64,000 nt of DNA. It comes from Roseobacter weihaiensis (GTDB lineage Bacteria > Pseudomonadota > Alphaproteobacteria > Rhodobacterales > Rhodobacteraceae). The notes under the pieces were generated by a model, which was not told the origin of the DNA, made no database searches, and saw nothing but the letters and a program-made list of their open reading frames with translations. How positions within the stretch are numbered: position 1 is the stretch's first letter; each line of letters starts with the position of its first letter. Position numbers and translations under genes: made by a program. The stretch lies in contig NZ_JACNMO010000008.1 of NCBI RefSeq assembly GCF_020622345.1, positions 62,001-126,000 of the forward strand. The letters run 5' to 3'. Shown piece by piece: positions 9,588-19,700 of this stretch.

Positions 9588-10085
9588 CCGATACGGTCGA
9601 GCAACGGGTACCCGAACCCGATAAGCCTGGGGACCGCAGGAGACGCCGCACTGTACCAGGCTTTGAGATCGGCGTGTTCAGGGTGCTTGGGGTCGCCTAT
9701 GGCTTCCAGGAACTCTTCGTAACCAGGGAAGCCGCCCACGTCTTCGGGCGGGCAGCGGCCAGCAATGTCTGTGAGGCGGGGGTAGAGTTCGCCGGGGACA
9801 GGAGCGCTGATCTTGCCGATCTTGATCTTGTGGTCCCAGCTGTCGCCGAAGTCGTAGAGATAGTTGATCGTGCGTGCGCCGGTGTCTTTGATCAGCTCGG
9901 CCAGAGTGGTCTTGTTGGCGGGCAGGTCATCGCCGTCGAAGTCCGGGTCCGGCAGCCCCCAGGTCGCGCCACCAGCCTCGAACATGTAGAGATGTGAGTT
10001 GGTCCAGCCCATGGCCGCCTGGATGGTCAGGTGGAAGCGGTCGAGGCGGATATGGCCGACACCTGCAGGGTGATGTATGGCTTTC
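9539..10085 (-). pseudogene. Plasmid pRiA4b ORF-3-like protein, both ends truncated
   Basis: The central part matches the pRiA4b ORF-3 family: IRLDRFHLTIQAAMGWTNSH, then LYMFEAGG, then YLYDFGDSWDHKIKI and CPPEDVGGFPGYEEFL. The N-terminus is fused to a resolvase fragment on the same strand near 10085. The C-terminus after LKAWY runs into unrelated sequence. This family is common on plasmids and mobile elements; its function is unknown. Confidence 0.7.
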
Positions 10086-10350
10086 CAAGGTTCCACCCAT
10101 CTCTTTGAGCCTGCGCCGCAGTGCCCAATGGCTTTCAATGTCTCGGGCCAAGCGGCTGATATCATCAATGACAACAACCACAGGCCCGCTTTGGGATTTG
10201 ATCAAGCCAAGCATGGCATTGAAGGACGGCCTGTCCGCCACCCCGCCTGAGACAGCGCGCTCATAGAAAGACTCAATGACCGCGTAATTTTTCCGGGAGG
10301 CATATTCGCGGCAGCGTGGTTCCTGGTTTTCGAGCCCAGACGACAGCCTT
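10086..10350 (-). pseudogene. Serine recombinase (resolvase) N-terminal fragment
   Basis: The minus-strand frame reads GLENQEPRCREYASRKNY, then VIESFYERAVSGG, RPSFNAMLGLIKS and IDDISRLARD, the middle of a resolvase catalytic domain. The catalytic serine near the N-terminus and the DNA-binding end are missing. It joins the pRiA4b ORF-3 remnant near 10085. Confidence 0.65.
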
Positions 10351-10450
10351 CTGAAACGCTTTGTGCGTCGCAGTGGGGTCAGTGGGGCGGCTTCTGAGTA
10401 TTTGAAAAGACCTCAGATGAGGGTTTAAGGGCTATTGGAGTGGCCTTGTG

Positions 10451-10545
10451 TAGCCGCTGTCGCCGAAGCAGGCATCCGTGTGGCGCTCAGCGTCGGTCAA
10501 AGTGGGCTCAACGGGAACTGCAGTATTGCGCAGCAACTGTCCGAG
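10451..10545 (-). repeat. Degenerate repeat, copy B
   Basis: Shares about 17 of 19 bases of its core (from 10493) with copy A near 8836-8920, in the same orientation. It lies in the otherwise gene-free stretch 10351-10637 between the resolvase fragment and the sensor kinase gene. Confidence 0.35.
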
Positions 10546-10637
10546 GGCGCGTCGCACCCCGACCATTCCTCGTCTTCGCATAGAAACCATGCATGACTGG
10601 TACTCTAGTGATGGCTCCTCACCCAGCTGCGGTACCT

Positions 10638-11975
10638 TCAATGTGCGAGTGGAAGCCTTACAGTTGCGCGTAATCCGGCTGCCGGCAGGTTGGCGAGCGT
10701 CACTGTTCCGCCATGGGCCGCGATGACGTCACGAACGATGGCCAGTCCAAGTCCAGCCCCGCCTGTATTGGTATTGCGGCTGTCTTCGCCCCGTACGAAG
10801 GGTTCGAACACCTCTGCAAGTTTTTCCTCGGGAATACCGGGGCCGCCATCGTCTATCGTTACAACCGCTGTCTCCGCCGCGCGGGTCATGACCGTGCGGG
10901 CCTCCTTTCCGTATTGCAAGGCATTGTCGAGCAGGTTCCCGACTGCTCGGCTGAGCGCCACAGGACGGCCACGCACAGTGGCAGGGTCAACACATTCGAA
11001 TGATACGCCCCGCTCCGCACAGGCCCGTTCAACCAGCGCGCCGAGGTCTATGTCGCACATGCCCTCGCTCTCACCAGCTCCACGGGCATAGGCCACAAGG
11101 CCGTCAGCCATCACCGTCATTTCCTCTAGGGTGCGGATCATCGGATCGCTGTCCTCGGGCTCGAGCATCTCGGCCCGGATGCGCAAGCTGGTGATTGGTG
11201 TGCGCAGATCATGACCCACGGCAGCCAGCATGCGCATGCGTTCTGCATCGAAGCGAGCGATGCGCACCTGCATATCGTTGAAGGCCGTCGCTGCGTCGCG
11301 CATCTCGCGCGGTCCTTCCGTCTTGACAAGAACCGTTCGGTCCCCGCGGCCTGCTGCGCGGGCGGCTGTGGCAAGCGTGGCCAGCGGTTGCGTCAAGCGG
11401 CGGACAAAGATCAGCCCGACGCCCAATATAGCGGCCAGTGACAGCCCGAGGATCAAGAGGAATGCACCTTCTTCGATCCACGGGGGCGGTGGCCGCCTGC
11501 CACGGGACCGAATGTTCAGCCATTGTGTAGCCTCCCCCTCGGCGACGACAAGGCGCACGGATGCAACAACAGCCACCTTTTTGCCGCCCTTTCCGTCATC
11601 CCGTTGGACGCGGATCGCAGCCCTTACGTCACGCCCGCCAAGGGCCTCGGTCAGTGCGTCGGCAAGGGCGAGCGCGCGCGGTGTGTCGCGCTGGGTCCTG
11701 ACCAGCGGTGTCGGATCGACCGTCACTTCGGAGGATCGGGTCGAGGCGGAGTTGGCCAGGCCGGGGCGGGCCTGTGGCAGAGCCGCTTCCAGGGCAGGCA
11801 CCAGCGAGACAATGCGTTCCTGTTCGCGGGCGATCAAAGCCGCGCGATCCAGGCGGGTCCGCTCGTAGGACAGGACCGCAAGCGCCAGCAAGTTCGCACT
11901 GACAAGCGATGCGGTCAAAAGCAGCGCAAAGCGGCCTGCGATGCCATCCGGCAAAAGTCTTTTCAGCGTTTTCAA
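10638..11975 (-). CDS. Sensor histidine kinase (EnvZ-like)
   Basis: A 445-residue membrane kinase. Two membrane helices (about 16-36 and 170-192) flank a periplasmic domain, then come a HAMP region (about 193-245) and the dimerisation box AAVGHDLRTPITSL with phospho-acceptor His255. The ATP-binding part has the N box (GNLLDNALQYG, Asn347/351), DDGGPGIP (375-382) and GAGLGLAI (406-413). The TTG at 11973-11975 overlaps the stop of the upstream response regulator, which favours this start over the ATG at 12017. It phosphorylates that regulator; the signal is unknown. Confidence 0.9.
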   Translation of the reverse strand: MKTLKRLLPDGIAGRFALLLTASLVSANLLALAVLSYERTRLDRAALIAREQERIVSLVPALEAALPQARPGLANSASTRSSEVTVDPTPLVRTQRDTPRALALADALTEALGGRDVRAAIRVQRDDGKGGKKVAVVASVRLVVAEGEATQWLNIRSRGRRPPPPWIEEGAFLLILGLSLAAILGVGLIFVRRLTQPLATLATAARAAGRGDRTVLVKTEGPREMRDAATAFNDMQVRIARFDAERMRMLAAVGHDLRTPITSLRIRAEMLEPEDSDPMIRTLEEMTVMADGLVAYARGAGESEGMCDIDLGALVERACAERGVSFECVDPATVRGRPVALSRAVGNLLDNALQYGKEARTVMTRAAETAVVTIDDGGPGIPEEKLAEVFEPFVRGEDSRNTNTGGAGLGLAIVRDVIAAHGGTVTLANLPAAGLRATVRLPLAH

Positions 11976-12685
11976 ACCTGTTCCACATCTGCAGTGAGCC
12001 GGTAGCCCCCGCCCCATTCGGTGACGATCAGGCGCGGAGATGACGCATCCACTTCGATCTTTCTGCGCAATCGGCTCACGCTGTTGTCGATGGCCCGATC
12101 ATATGCCTTGGCGTCACGACCGGCTGTCAGGTCCAGCAGCCTGTTGCGGGACATCACCGTTTGCGGATGGTCCAGCAGGACGCCCAGCAACCGGCTTTCC
12201 CCGGATGTCAGGGCGACGACGCGGCCGTCGGTATGCCGCACTTCCTGCGCGTCCGGGTCGTGCGTCCAGGGGCCAAACCTTCTGAGGCCCTTGGGCGTCT
12301 GCGGCACGGGTGGTGGTCTGCGCCGCAACACGGCGCGGATGCGCGCCACCAACTCGCGCGGGTTGAACGGTTTCACGACATAGTCGTCTGCGCCAAGTTC
12401 CAACCCCACGATGCGGTCGGTTTCGTCCGCCATGGCTGTCAGCAGGATCACGGGCGGGCCGCCCCGCGCCACCAACCATCGACACAGGCTCAGCCCGTCT
12501 TCACCCGGCATCATCACGTCCAGCACGATCAGAGCCGGCTCGCTTTCTTCAAGCAAACAACGCGCCTCCATGGCATTGGCGGCCATCTGCGTGCGCAGGC
12601 CCTGCTTGCGCAGATACTTGTCCAGCGGTTCGCGGATATCGCGGGCATCGTCCACGATCATCACCTGGGGGGCCGTCTGCTCCAT
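11972..12685 (-). CDS. OmpR-family response regulator
   Basis: A 237-residue regulator with a receiver domain (about 8-120; acidic pair Asp12/13, phospho-acceptor Asp56 in LDVMMPG, Thr83, Lys105 in VVKPF) and a winged-helix domain (about 135-233). The ATG at 12685 follows a strong AGGAGGTG site, so it is preferred over 12736. Its stop overlaps the kinase start. It is divergent from the EF-hand gene, and direct repeats in the shared upstream region are likely binding sites. Confidence 0.92.
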   Translation of the reverse strand: MEQTAPQVMIVDDARDIREPLDKYLRKQGLRTQMAANAMEARCLLEESEPALIVLDVMMPGEDGLSLCRWLVARGGPPVILLTAMADETDRIVGLELGADDYVVKPFNPRELVARIRAVLRRRPPPVPQTPKGLRRFGPWTHDPDAQEVRHTDGRVVALTSGESRLLGVLLDHPQTVMSRNRLLDLTAGRDAKAYDRAIDNSVSRLRRKIEVDASSPRLIVTEWGGGYRLTADVEQV

Positions 12686-12764
12686 TTCACCTCCTGTACC
12701 GGACCGGTTTGTGCCTCTTTTAGCGGCAAGGGACACTCACTCCGAGTCTAGGCGCTATTTTATT

Positions 12765-12809
12765 TGTCGCAATTTGTATCAGCACAGGCCATTGCGACAG
12801 ATCGCGACA
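12765..12809. promoter_or_regulatory. GCGACA repeats, candidate response-regulator binding site
   Basis: GCGACA occurs at 12794-12799 and again at 12804-12809, a 10-base period typical of OmpR-family direct repeats. A reversed copy, TGTCGC, lies at 12765-12770. The cluster sits between the divergent regulator and EF-hand genes. The role is inferred. Confidence 0.45.
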
Positions 12810-12908
12810 AACAAGATCCCCGCCTGACAAACCTTTCTGGCACGAGGTGTCCATATGGAAATCAGACGAGGCGAATGGGCGCCTCGATTTCCAAGGAAAG
12901 GATACCCA

Positions 12909-13439
12909 ATGAACCGACCGAAAATACTGGCTGTGACTGCACTGGCCCTGAGCATCTTCGGCGTTGGTGCCGTCGTCGCCACTGCGCAAGACGGCGCGAA
13001 CCCAACCCCACCCCCCGCAGCCGAAGGCAAGATGGCCCGGGCCGACGCCCGTGATCATCACGGTGCAAAGCACAGGCGGGGCCACGGCGGCAAGATGCGC
13101 GGCGGCGAGATGCTGCGCGATATCTTTGATGAAGCCGACGCCGACAGCGATGGCGCCGTCACACCAGAGGAGATCGAAACCTACCGCGCCGCGCTGGTGG
13201 CAGACGTGGACGCATCTGGCGATGGCGCGCTCTCCATAGAAGAGTTCGACACGCTCTACCGCAGCCTCACGCGCGCGCGCATGGTTGATGCTTTCCAGGC
13301 GCTTGACGCAGACGGCGACGGTCAGATCGCACCCGAAGAGATGGAGCGCAGAGTTGCGCGCTTTGTCGAGCGGATGGACCGCGACGGGGACGGAACGCTG
13401 ACCCTGCAACGGCGCGGTCGGCCTGCACCGCAGGAGTGA
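12909..13439 (+). CDS. Exported EF-hand protein
   Basis: A 176-residue protein with a signal peptide (about 1-26, cleavage after VVATA), a His/Lys/Gly-rich linker (about 48-66), and four EF-hand loops: 77-88 (DADSDGAVTPEE), 101-112, 133-144 and 157-168. The last loop ends in Arg instead of Glu and may bind calcium poorly. It is likely a periplasmic calcium- or metal-sensing or buffering protein. It is the first gene of a plus-strand cluster divergent from the two-component pair, so it is a probable regulator target. Confidence 0.85.
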   Translation: MNRPKILAVTALALSIFGVGAVVATAQDGANPTPPPAAEGKMARADARDHHGAKHRRGHGGKMRGGEMLRDIFDEADADSDGAVTPEEIETYRAALVADVDASGDGALSIEEFDTLYRSLTRARMVDAFQALDADGDGQIAPEEMERRVARFVERMDRDGDGTLTLQRRGRPAPQE

Positions 13440-13539
13440 CCGGCTGCGGGGCGGCGCGGGTCGCCCCGGCCTTATCGCCAAAGGTGCCGCCGGAGTTTGC
13501 GTGAATAGGCGGCACCTCTCAAAACGAACAGGGAGACAG

Positions 13540-14535
13540 ATGCAATCAGGATCCTCAATCACGTCGATCTTTCTGACACTTACCCTTCTCTCTACTTCCG
13601 TCGACGTCACGTCGGGCGCTGCACTTGCCCACGGTGCAGAAGATCACTGCGGGTTTGTCATCGCGTCGGTCGAAGAGGCGGGGTTCTCTGACGTTGTGAC
13701 CGTCACCTGCGAGAACGGTACAGCCGTGATTTCTTCAAACATGTATCCCGATCACGAATTGATGACAGGCATCGTCGGGACCAATGAACAGGTGCCGGTG
13801 CCAGCCCTGGACTATAATGCGCCGATCCCTCTGGCCCCGGTGTTGGGCAATACACCGCAAACACGCGACGCAGCGCTCGGGGTGGCGGTGAACGGCGTGC
13901 CGATTTTTGACTACACGGGCGGTGGAGAGATGACGGAGGCGGACCTTTATCACCACCAGACCCAACACGATACGCTGCAAACGCAGCAACTCGATGTCTG
14001 CGGCGGCCATGCCGGGCGCGGAGATGACTACCACTATCACGTCAAACCCATTTGCATGATCGCGCAGATGGAGAATGCCGGGCACAGTGCGATCATCGGC
14101 TGGGCATTCGACGGCTTCCCGATCTATGGCGACACCAACCCCGATGGCACTGCCATTCCCGACGGGGTGCTTGATGTCTGCAACGGCCAGCCGGATGAGA
14201 CATTCGGCTATCGGTACCACACCTCCGAGGGTGCGCCCTACATCGTGCAGTGCCTCATGGGCGAGGTCGCTGATATCCGCGAGTTGCCCCGTATCTCCCC
14301 TCTCGTTGATGCGGAAACGGGCCGTGGCGTGGCCCCGGGCCACCCGCCGCACGGCGGTGTCGAAAACCTTGTCTTCACCGAGGGCGCGGATGGCACCCGT
14401 AGCATGGATTACAGCTACGAGGACGAGAATTATTACATCCGCTACACCCCGTCCGACACGCCTGACTGCTACTTGTTCAAGATCCGGACCGTGACCAATG
14501 GTGGCGACATCGTCACCGGCGAGTATTGCCGATGA
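13540..14535 (+). CDS. YHYH-domain secreted protein
   Basis: A 331-residue exported protein. It has an N-terminal hydrophobic signal (about 8-30) and a DDYHYHVKP segment with the naming motif at 164-167, followed by IIGWAFDGFPIYGD, both typical of the YHYH family. ATG 13540 follows GGGAGAC and is preferred over the GTG at 13501. Several cysteines suggest disulfides in the periplasm. The family has no established biochemical role. The last bases overlap an in-frame ATG (14532) of the next gene's frame. Confidence 0.85.
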   Translation: MQSGSSITSIFLTLTLLSTSVDVTSGAALAHGAEDHCGFVIASVEEAGFSDVVTVTCENGTAVISSNMYPDHELMTGIVGTNEQVPVPALDYNAPIPLAPVLGNTPQTRDAALGVAVNGVPIFDYTGGGEMTEADLYHHQTQHDTLQTQQLDVCGGHAGRGDDYHYHVKPICMIAQMENAGHSAIIGWAFDGFPIYGDTNPDGTAIPDGVLDVCNGQPDETFGYRYHTSEGAPYIVQCLMGEVADIRELPRISPLVDAETGRGVAPGHPPHGGVENLVFTEGADGTRSMDYSYEDENYYIRYTPSDTPDCYLFKIRTVTNGGDIVTGEYCR

Positions 14536-14651
14536 AGAGCGCCGCGCCCTCGTTTCTGGCGGATCTCCTGAGCCGTCTTGGGGACGGCGGGCAGTATGAT
14601 CTCATCTGCGCGCCTTCCGTTTCTGAACTGGCACCCAATAAGGAGAAGACC

Positions 14652-15299
14652 ATGATGCGCCTCATCCTCGCTACACCCCTTGTCCTGGCCGTCACGCCAG
14701 CTCTTGCTGAGACTCGCACAATCACTGCGGACATCTGGGCGGACAATTGGTTCGAGATGTCGGTGAACGGCAGCGAGGTGATCGAAGACAGCGTTCCCAT
14801 CACAACCGAGCGATCCTTCAACGCGGAAACAATCACCTTCACCGTTGACCTACCGATGACCATTGCCATCAAGGCGATGGATTTCAAAGAGAATAACAGT
14901 GGCTTGGAGTACATCGGATCACGGCGTCAGCAGATGGGGGATGGCGGCCTGATCGCCCAGTTTGCAGACGCCGAAACAGGCGAAACCGTTGCCGTGACAG
15001 ATAACAACATGCGCTGCCTTGTGGTGCACCGCGCCCCGGTTGATCGGTCTTGCGCGGCGTCCACCAATCCGGTGGCAGGCGAAGGTGCCTGCGCGTTTGA
15101 AAGGGCCGAAGCGCCAGCTGGCTGGACCGCCCCGGGCTTTGACGCGGCGGACTGGCCGCACGCCACGCTTCATTCCGCCCGCGCTGTTGATCCGAAGGAT
15201 GGTTACGACACCGTGAGCTGGTCCGAAGCGGCCCGGTTCATCTGGGGCCCCGACCTTGAGCGGGACAACACCATCCTTTGCCGTGTCACCATCAATTAG
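14652..15299 (+). CDS. Secreted protein with a galactose-binding-like pattern, function unknown
   Basis: A 215-residue protein with a clear signal peptide (MMRLILATPLVLAVTPALA) behind an AAGGAGAAG ribosome site. The mature part shows WADNWFEMSVNGSEV and, later, GWTAPGFDAADWPHATL, patterns seen in jelly-roll/galactose-binding-like domains. Four cysteines in the second half could form disulfides. The frame is open upstream to 14532, but that extension would bury the signal peptide. It follows the YHYH gene on the same strand and probably works with it in the periplasm. Confidence 0.75.
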   Translation: MMRLILATPLVLAVTPALAETRTITADIWADNWFEMSVNGSEVIEDSVPITTERSFNAETITFTVDLPMTIAIKAMDFKENNSGLEYIGSRRQQMGDGGLIAQFADAETGETVAVTDNNMRCLVVHRAPVDRSCAASTNPVAGEGACAFERAEAPAGWTAPGFDAADWPHATLHSARAVDPKDGYDTVSWSEAARFIWGPDLERDNTILCRVTIN

Positions 15300-15336
15300 C
15301 GGTCCGATCCCCGCACACCCAGCAAAGGAGGCTGAC

Positions 15337-15498
15337 GTGAAAACAGGAACAGACATGAAAGGACGCGTGATCGCAGAACCGCTGGGCGCGTGCGCGAAGC
15401 GTGACGGAAATGCCTTAAGGTTTAGAGCCGGACGGTCTGAAGGAAGCCGTTCGATGCACCGGTTCAAATCGTCCCATACACGATGGGCACAGTCATGA
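15337..15498 (+). CDS. Small basic ORF coupled to the RND adaptor gene
   Basis: A 53-residue frame with a GTG start behind AAAGGAGG. Its TGA overlaps the ATG of the next gene (ATGA at 15495-15498). The peptide is rich in Arg, Ser and Gly and matches no family I know. The ribosome site and stop-start overlap suggest it is translated, perhaps only as a leader that couples translation of the adaptor. Confidence 0.35.
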   Translation: MKTGTDMKGRVIAEPLGACAKRDGNALRFRAGRSEGSRSMHRFKSSHTRWAQS

Positions 15499-16712
15499 AC
15501 GTGGCAAAGCAAGTCCTCGCCACACTCGCGCTTGTTTCATGCTCAACGCTTGTCGCGGCGCACTACTCAGCTGATGTCCACACCGTCTTGGGCAGGTTAG
15601 GTGTTCCCCCGACTTTACTTCAACCGATAGCCAGATCAGACGATCAGACGGCGGAGGCAAATGGTGCCAGAGATCCGCGTGGGCAAGGTGGCAGGCCGGC
15701 TGCGATTGTGGATACTGCTGCGGTGTCCACGGAGACGATCAGCGACACAGCTCAGGCCATCGGCTCTGCCGAGGCGGTGCGATCTGTGTCGGTTGTTCCT
15801 TTCGAGAGCGGTGTACTGACGCGTGTGGCGGTCACCTCCGGAGATATGGTTGCCGCCGGTGACCTGTTGGCGCAACTGGATGCGGAGACAGAGGAAATCG
15901 CCCGAGATCGGGCGGCTGTGGCCCTGCGTTTGGCGGAAGCGGAATATGCGCGTTATGAAAGTCTGGTGCGGTCCAATGTGGCGTCACAGACGGAACTGGA
16001 CACGCTGCGCGCGGAACGGGACGATGCCGAACTCGCGTTGCGCGAGGCGGACGTCGCGTTGCAGCGTCGGTCGATCTTTTCACCGATTGGCGGTGTTGTG
16101 GGCATCGTTCCAGTCGAGATGGGGGATTATGTGTCCACCTCCACTGAAATCGCCACGGTCGACGACAGATCGCAGGTGGTTGTCGATTTCTGGCTGCCCG
16201 AAAGATTCGTAAGCCTGCTGACCCTCGGACAGCGGGTTACGGCGACACCTTTGGCCGTGTCCGGCACGCAATTCGACGGGCAGATCAGCGCAATCGGCAG
16301 CCGGGTGCAGGTCGACAGCCGAACCATCCAGGTGCGGGCCTTGATCGACAACCCGGAGGATCTGATCCGCCCTGGCATGTCGTTCAGCGTCACAATGAAT
16401 TTCGACGGCGAGACCTATCCCGCCGTTGACCCGCTGGCGGTGAACTGGGACGCCGACGGGTCCTATATCTGGGTTGTCGACGACGGTGTTGCCACGCGCA
16501 CAAGTGTCGAGATCATTCAACGCAATGTCGATCACATCCTGATCGCCTCGGACATTGGTACTGGCGCACAGGTGGTCACCGAGGGTGGGTTGAACGTGCG
16601 CAACGGCGCGCCTGTCGTTGTGCAAGGCGATGCTGTGCAAGGCGACACTGCGCCTCCCCGCGAGGACAGCGCCGACCTGCCCGCACCATCCGTGCCCGAA
16701 ACGGAAGGGTAG
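15495..16712 (+). CDS. RND efflux periplasmic adaptor (membrane fusion protein)
   Basis: A 405-residue HlyD/AcrA-type adaptor. It has an N-terminal membrane anchor (about 5-22), a lipoyl/hairpin region (VVPFESGVLTRVAVTSGDMV, then a coiled coil rich in Ala/Glu/Arg), a beta-barrel (VVVDFWLPERFVSLL) and a membrane-proximal domain. The ATG at 15495 overlaps the preceding small ORF. It bridges the RND pump encoded 4 bases downstream to an outer-membrane channel, which is not encoded nearby. Confidence 0.9.
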   Translation: MNVAKQVLATLALVSCSTLVAAHYSADVHTVLGRLGVPPTLLQPIARSDDQTAEANGARDPRGQGGRPAAIVDTAAVSTETISDTAQAIGSAEAVRSVSVVPFESGVLTRVAVTSGDMVAAGDLLAQLDAETEEIARDRAAVALRLAEAEYARYESLVRSNVASQTELDTLRAERDDAELALREADVALQRRSIFSPIGGVVGIVPVEMGDYVSTSTEIATVDDRSQVVVDFWLPERFVSLLTLGQRVTATPLAVSGTQFDGQISAIGSRVQVDSRTIQVRALIDNPEDLIRPGMSFSVTMNFDGETYPAVDPLAVNWDADGSYIWVVDDGVATRTSVEIIQRNVDHILIASDIGTGAQVVTEGGLNVRNGAPVVVQGDAVQGDTAPPREDSADLPAPSVPETEG

Positions 16713-16716
16713 GCAC

Positions 16717-19700
16717 ATGGCTCAAAATACACCCGCAACGGCCCCGTCCAACCTGTCTGACATGACGGCGCTTTTTGTGCGACGCCCCGTTCTGGCCATT
16801 GTCGTCAACATGTTGATCCTTGTTGGCGGTCTTGCCGCGCTTGCCGGGGTCGCCGTTCGGGAACTGCCGGAAGTGGACAGCCCGACCATCACGATCAGAA
16901 CGTCCTACTCCGGCGCCTCGGCAGAGACCATGGATCAGGAGGTCACGGGCATTGTGGAATCTGCAGCGGCGCAGGTGGCCGGTGTCAAATCGATGTCGTC
17001 GTCTTCGTCCTATGAGGAAAGCCGCGTGACGGTCGAGTTCACCACCAGCACCGACCTGAACGTCGCCGCCTCGGACCTGCGGGACGAGGTCAGCCGGATC
17101 AGCAGCAGCCTGCCCGACGAGATCGACGATGGCCCGACAATTGTGAAGGCGGATGCGGATGCTGAACCGATCATGCGGTTGGCCGTGACGTCCGAGACCA
17201 TGGAGATCGACGCGCTGACCGATCTGGTCGATGACGAAGTGGTTGATCGCCTGTCCGCGGTCGAGGGCGTGGCGGAGGTCGAGGTCTTTGGTGAGCGTGA
17301 ACAGACATTCCTGATTGACATAGATCAGGCGCAGCTGGCCACACGCGGTCTGACGGTGGCCGATCTGATTGATGCGTTGGACACCGTGGCGCTGGACGTG
17401 CCTGCCGGCTCACTGGAAAGCAGCGCGCAGGATTTCACGGTGCGGGCGACGGCCTCTTTGCGCACACCGGAGGATTTCGACCGTCTGATCATCGCCGATA
17501 ACGTCCGGTTGGCGGATGTCGCTGTGGTGACGCTGGGGCCTGATGCGGAATCCTCGGTGCTTTTGGCCAATGGTCGTCCAGGGCTTGGGCTCAACATCAT
17601 CCGGCAAGCCGGTTCGAATACGCTGAGTATCTCGAACGGTGTGCATGATGTCGTGGCCGTCATGCAGGAGACGTTACCCGAGGGCGTCACCATCGCTGTG
17701 ACCAGCGACGATGCGACCTTCATCAACGGCTCGATTGTGGAGGTGCTGAAATCGCTCGGCCTGGCCATCGCGATTGTGGTTGGGGTGATCTTTGTATTCC
17801 TGCGCAACGTGCAGGCCACGCTGATCCCTGCGCTGACACTGCCGGTGGCCTTGATTGGGACGATTGGCGGCATCTGGCTGGCCGGCTTTTCGATCAACAT
17901 CATAACGCTGCTGGCGCTGGTGCTGGCAACCGGCATGGTCGTGGATGACGCCATCGTCGTTCTGGAAAATATCGTGAAGAAACGCGATGCGGGTGAGCCT
18001 GTCCGCGCCGCCGCGGTGCGCGGCACGCGCGAGGTGTTCTTTGCGGTGATCACGACAACGGCGACGCTGGCGGCTGTCTTTATCCCGCTTTCGTTCCTGC
18101 CGGGCACTTCAGGGGGCCTGTTCCGGGAGTTCGGCTTTGTCCTTGCCATTGCGGTCACGATTTCCTCCTTCGTGGCGCTGTCGCTCTGTCCGATGTTGGC
18201 CTCGCGCCTGCTGTCCAATCGCCCGCCCGGGGAGGCTGAAGTCAAAATCGGCGTTATTGGCCGGATCGGCTCATGGGGCAGCCGCCGCTACGCAGCGGTT
18301 CTGCGCGCCTCTCTCTCCGCCCCGCTTGTGGTCATCACGGCTGCGGTTATCTGCTCCGGGGCTGCGTGGGTCATATACGGCACATTGGAAGAGGAGTTGA
18401 CCCCGCCCGAGGACCGTGGCGTCGCACTGCTGCGGATCAACGCGCCCGAGGGCGTCAGCCTGGCCTACACCGAAAGACAGCAGCGCGAGATCGCGGCGCT
18501 CCTTCAACCGTTTCAGGACAGCGGCGAGATCGACTACATCTTCTCTCTCGTTGGGCGTGGCGGCAGCAACGAGGGGCGTATGGTCATGAGATTGGCGCCC
18601 TGGGGCGAACGTGCCCGCAGCCAGAACGAGATCGTGGCCGACATGAACCAGCTGATCGCCTCGGTGAACGGTGTGCGCGCTTTCGTCATCCAACCCAACT
18701 CGCTCGGGATCAGGGGCGGTGGCCAAGGGCTGCGCATGGCCCTGACGGGCAGCGACTATGACGTGCTTGCAACAGCGGCCAACGCGCTCCGGACCGAGCT
18801 GGAGGCGGACGCGGAGATGGGCCGCATTCAGCTGTCTTATGAAACCACGCAACCGCAGATCCTGATCGAGGTGGATCGCGAGCGCGCGGAGGATCTGGGT
18901 ATAGATATCAGCGGACTGTCAGCCGCGATGCGTGCCCTGCTGGATGGCGACGAGGTTGGCGAGGTCTTTATCGATGGCGATGCGATCCCGGTGAAACTGA
19001 TCTCGACAACCCACCCGGTTGACGACCCCACGGATCTGGAGAACATCTTTCTCAAGGCGTCCGACAACCGGATTGTGCCAATGTCCTCCATCGTGTCGAT
19101 TGAGGAAATGGCGGTTGCCCCCTCGCTTGATCGCGAGGAACAGCTGCGGGCGATCACCTTATCAGCAGAGCTGTCCGATGACATGGCCTTGCGCGACGGG
19201 ATCGAGCGGATCGAAGCGGCAGCAGAACGCATCCTGCCGCCTGATGTCGGGCTGATCCCGCTGTCCGAAGCGGCGACGCTGGAGGAGACATCCAGCGGTC
19301 TTGGCATGGTCTTCGGCTTTGCCATCGTGATCGTCATCCTTGTGCTGGCCGCCCAGTTCGAAAGCTTTCTCTCCAGCCTGATCATCGTGGGAACCGTGCC
19401 GCTTGGCCTTGCCTGTGCGGTGTTTGCGCTGGCCTTCACCAGCATCAGCCTGAATGTCTACAGCCAGATCGGTCTTGTGCTGCTGGTGGGCATCATGGCC
19501 AAGAACGGGATTCTGATCGTGGAGTTTGCGAACCAGTTGCGCGACACCGGCCTGACCGTGCAGGACGCGATTGAGCGTGCAGCCTTGCAACGCCTGCGAC
19601 CGGTCATGATGACAATGGTGTCAACCGTGCTGGGCGGTGTGCCACTGGTCATATCGACAGGCGCGGGGGCCGAGGCGCGGGTATCCCTCGGTTGGGTGAT

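Noticed and set aside
14532-14651. Upstream extension of the secreted protein at 14652 from an ATG overlapping the YHYH stop
   Set aside because: It would place about 40 residues before a textbook signal peptide that has its own strong ribosome site.
17325-18245. Long minus-strand open frame within the RND pump gene
   Set aside because: Antisense to a complete RND gene with all key residues. The translation is Ser/Thr/Ala-rich and family-less.
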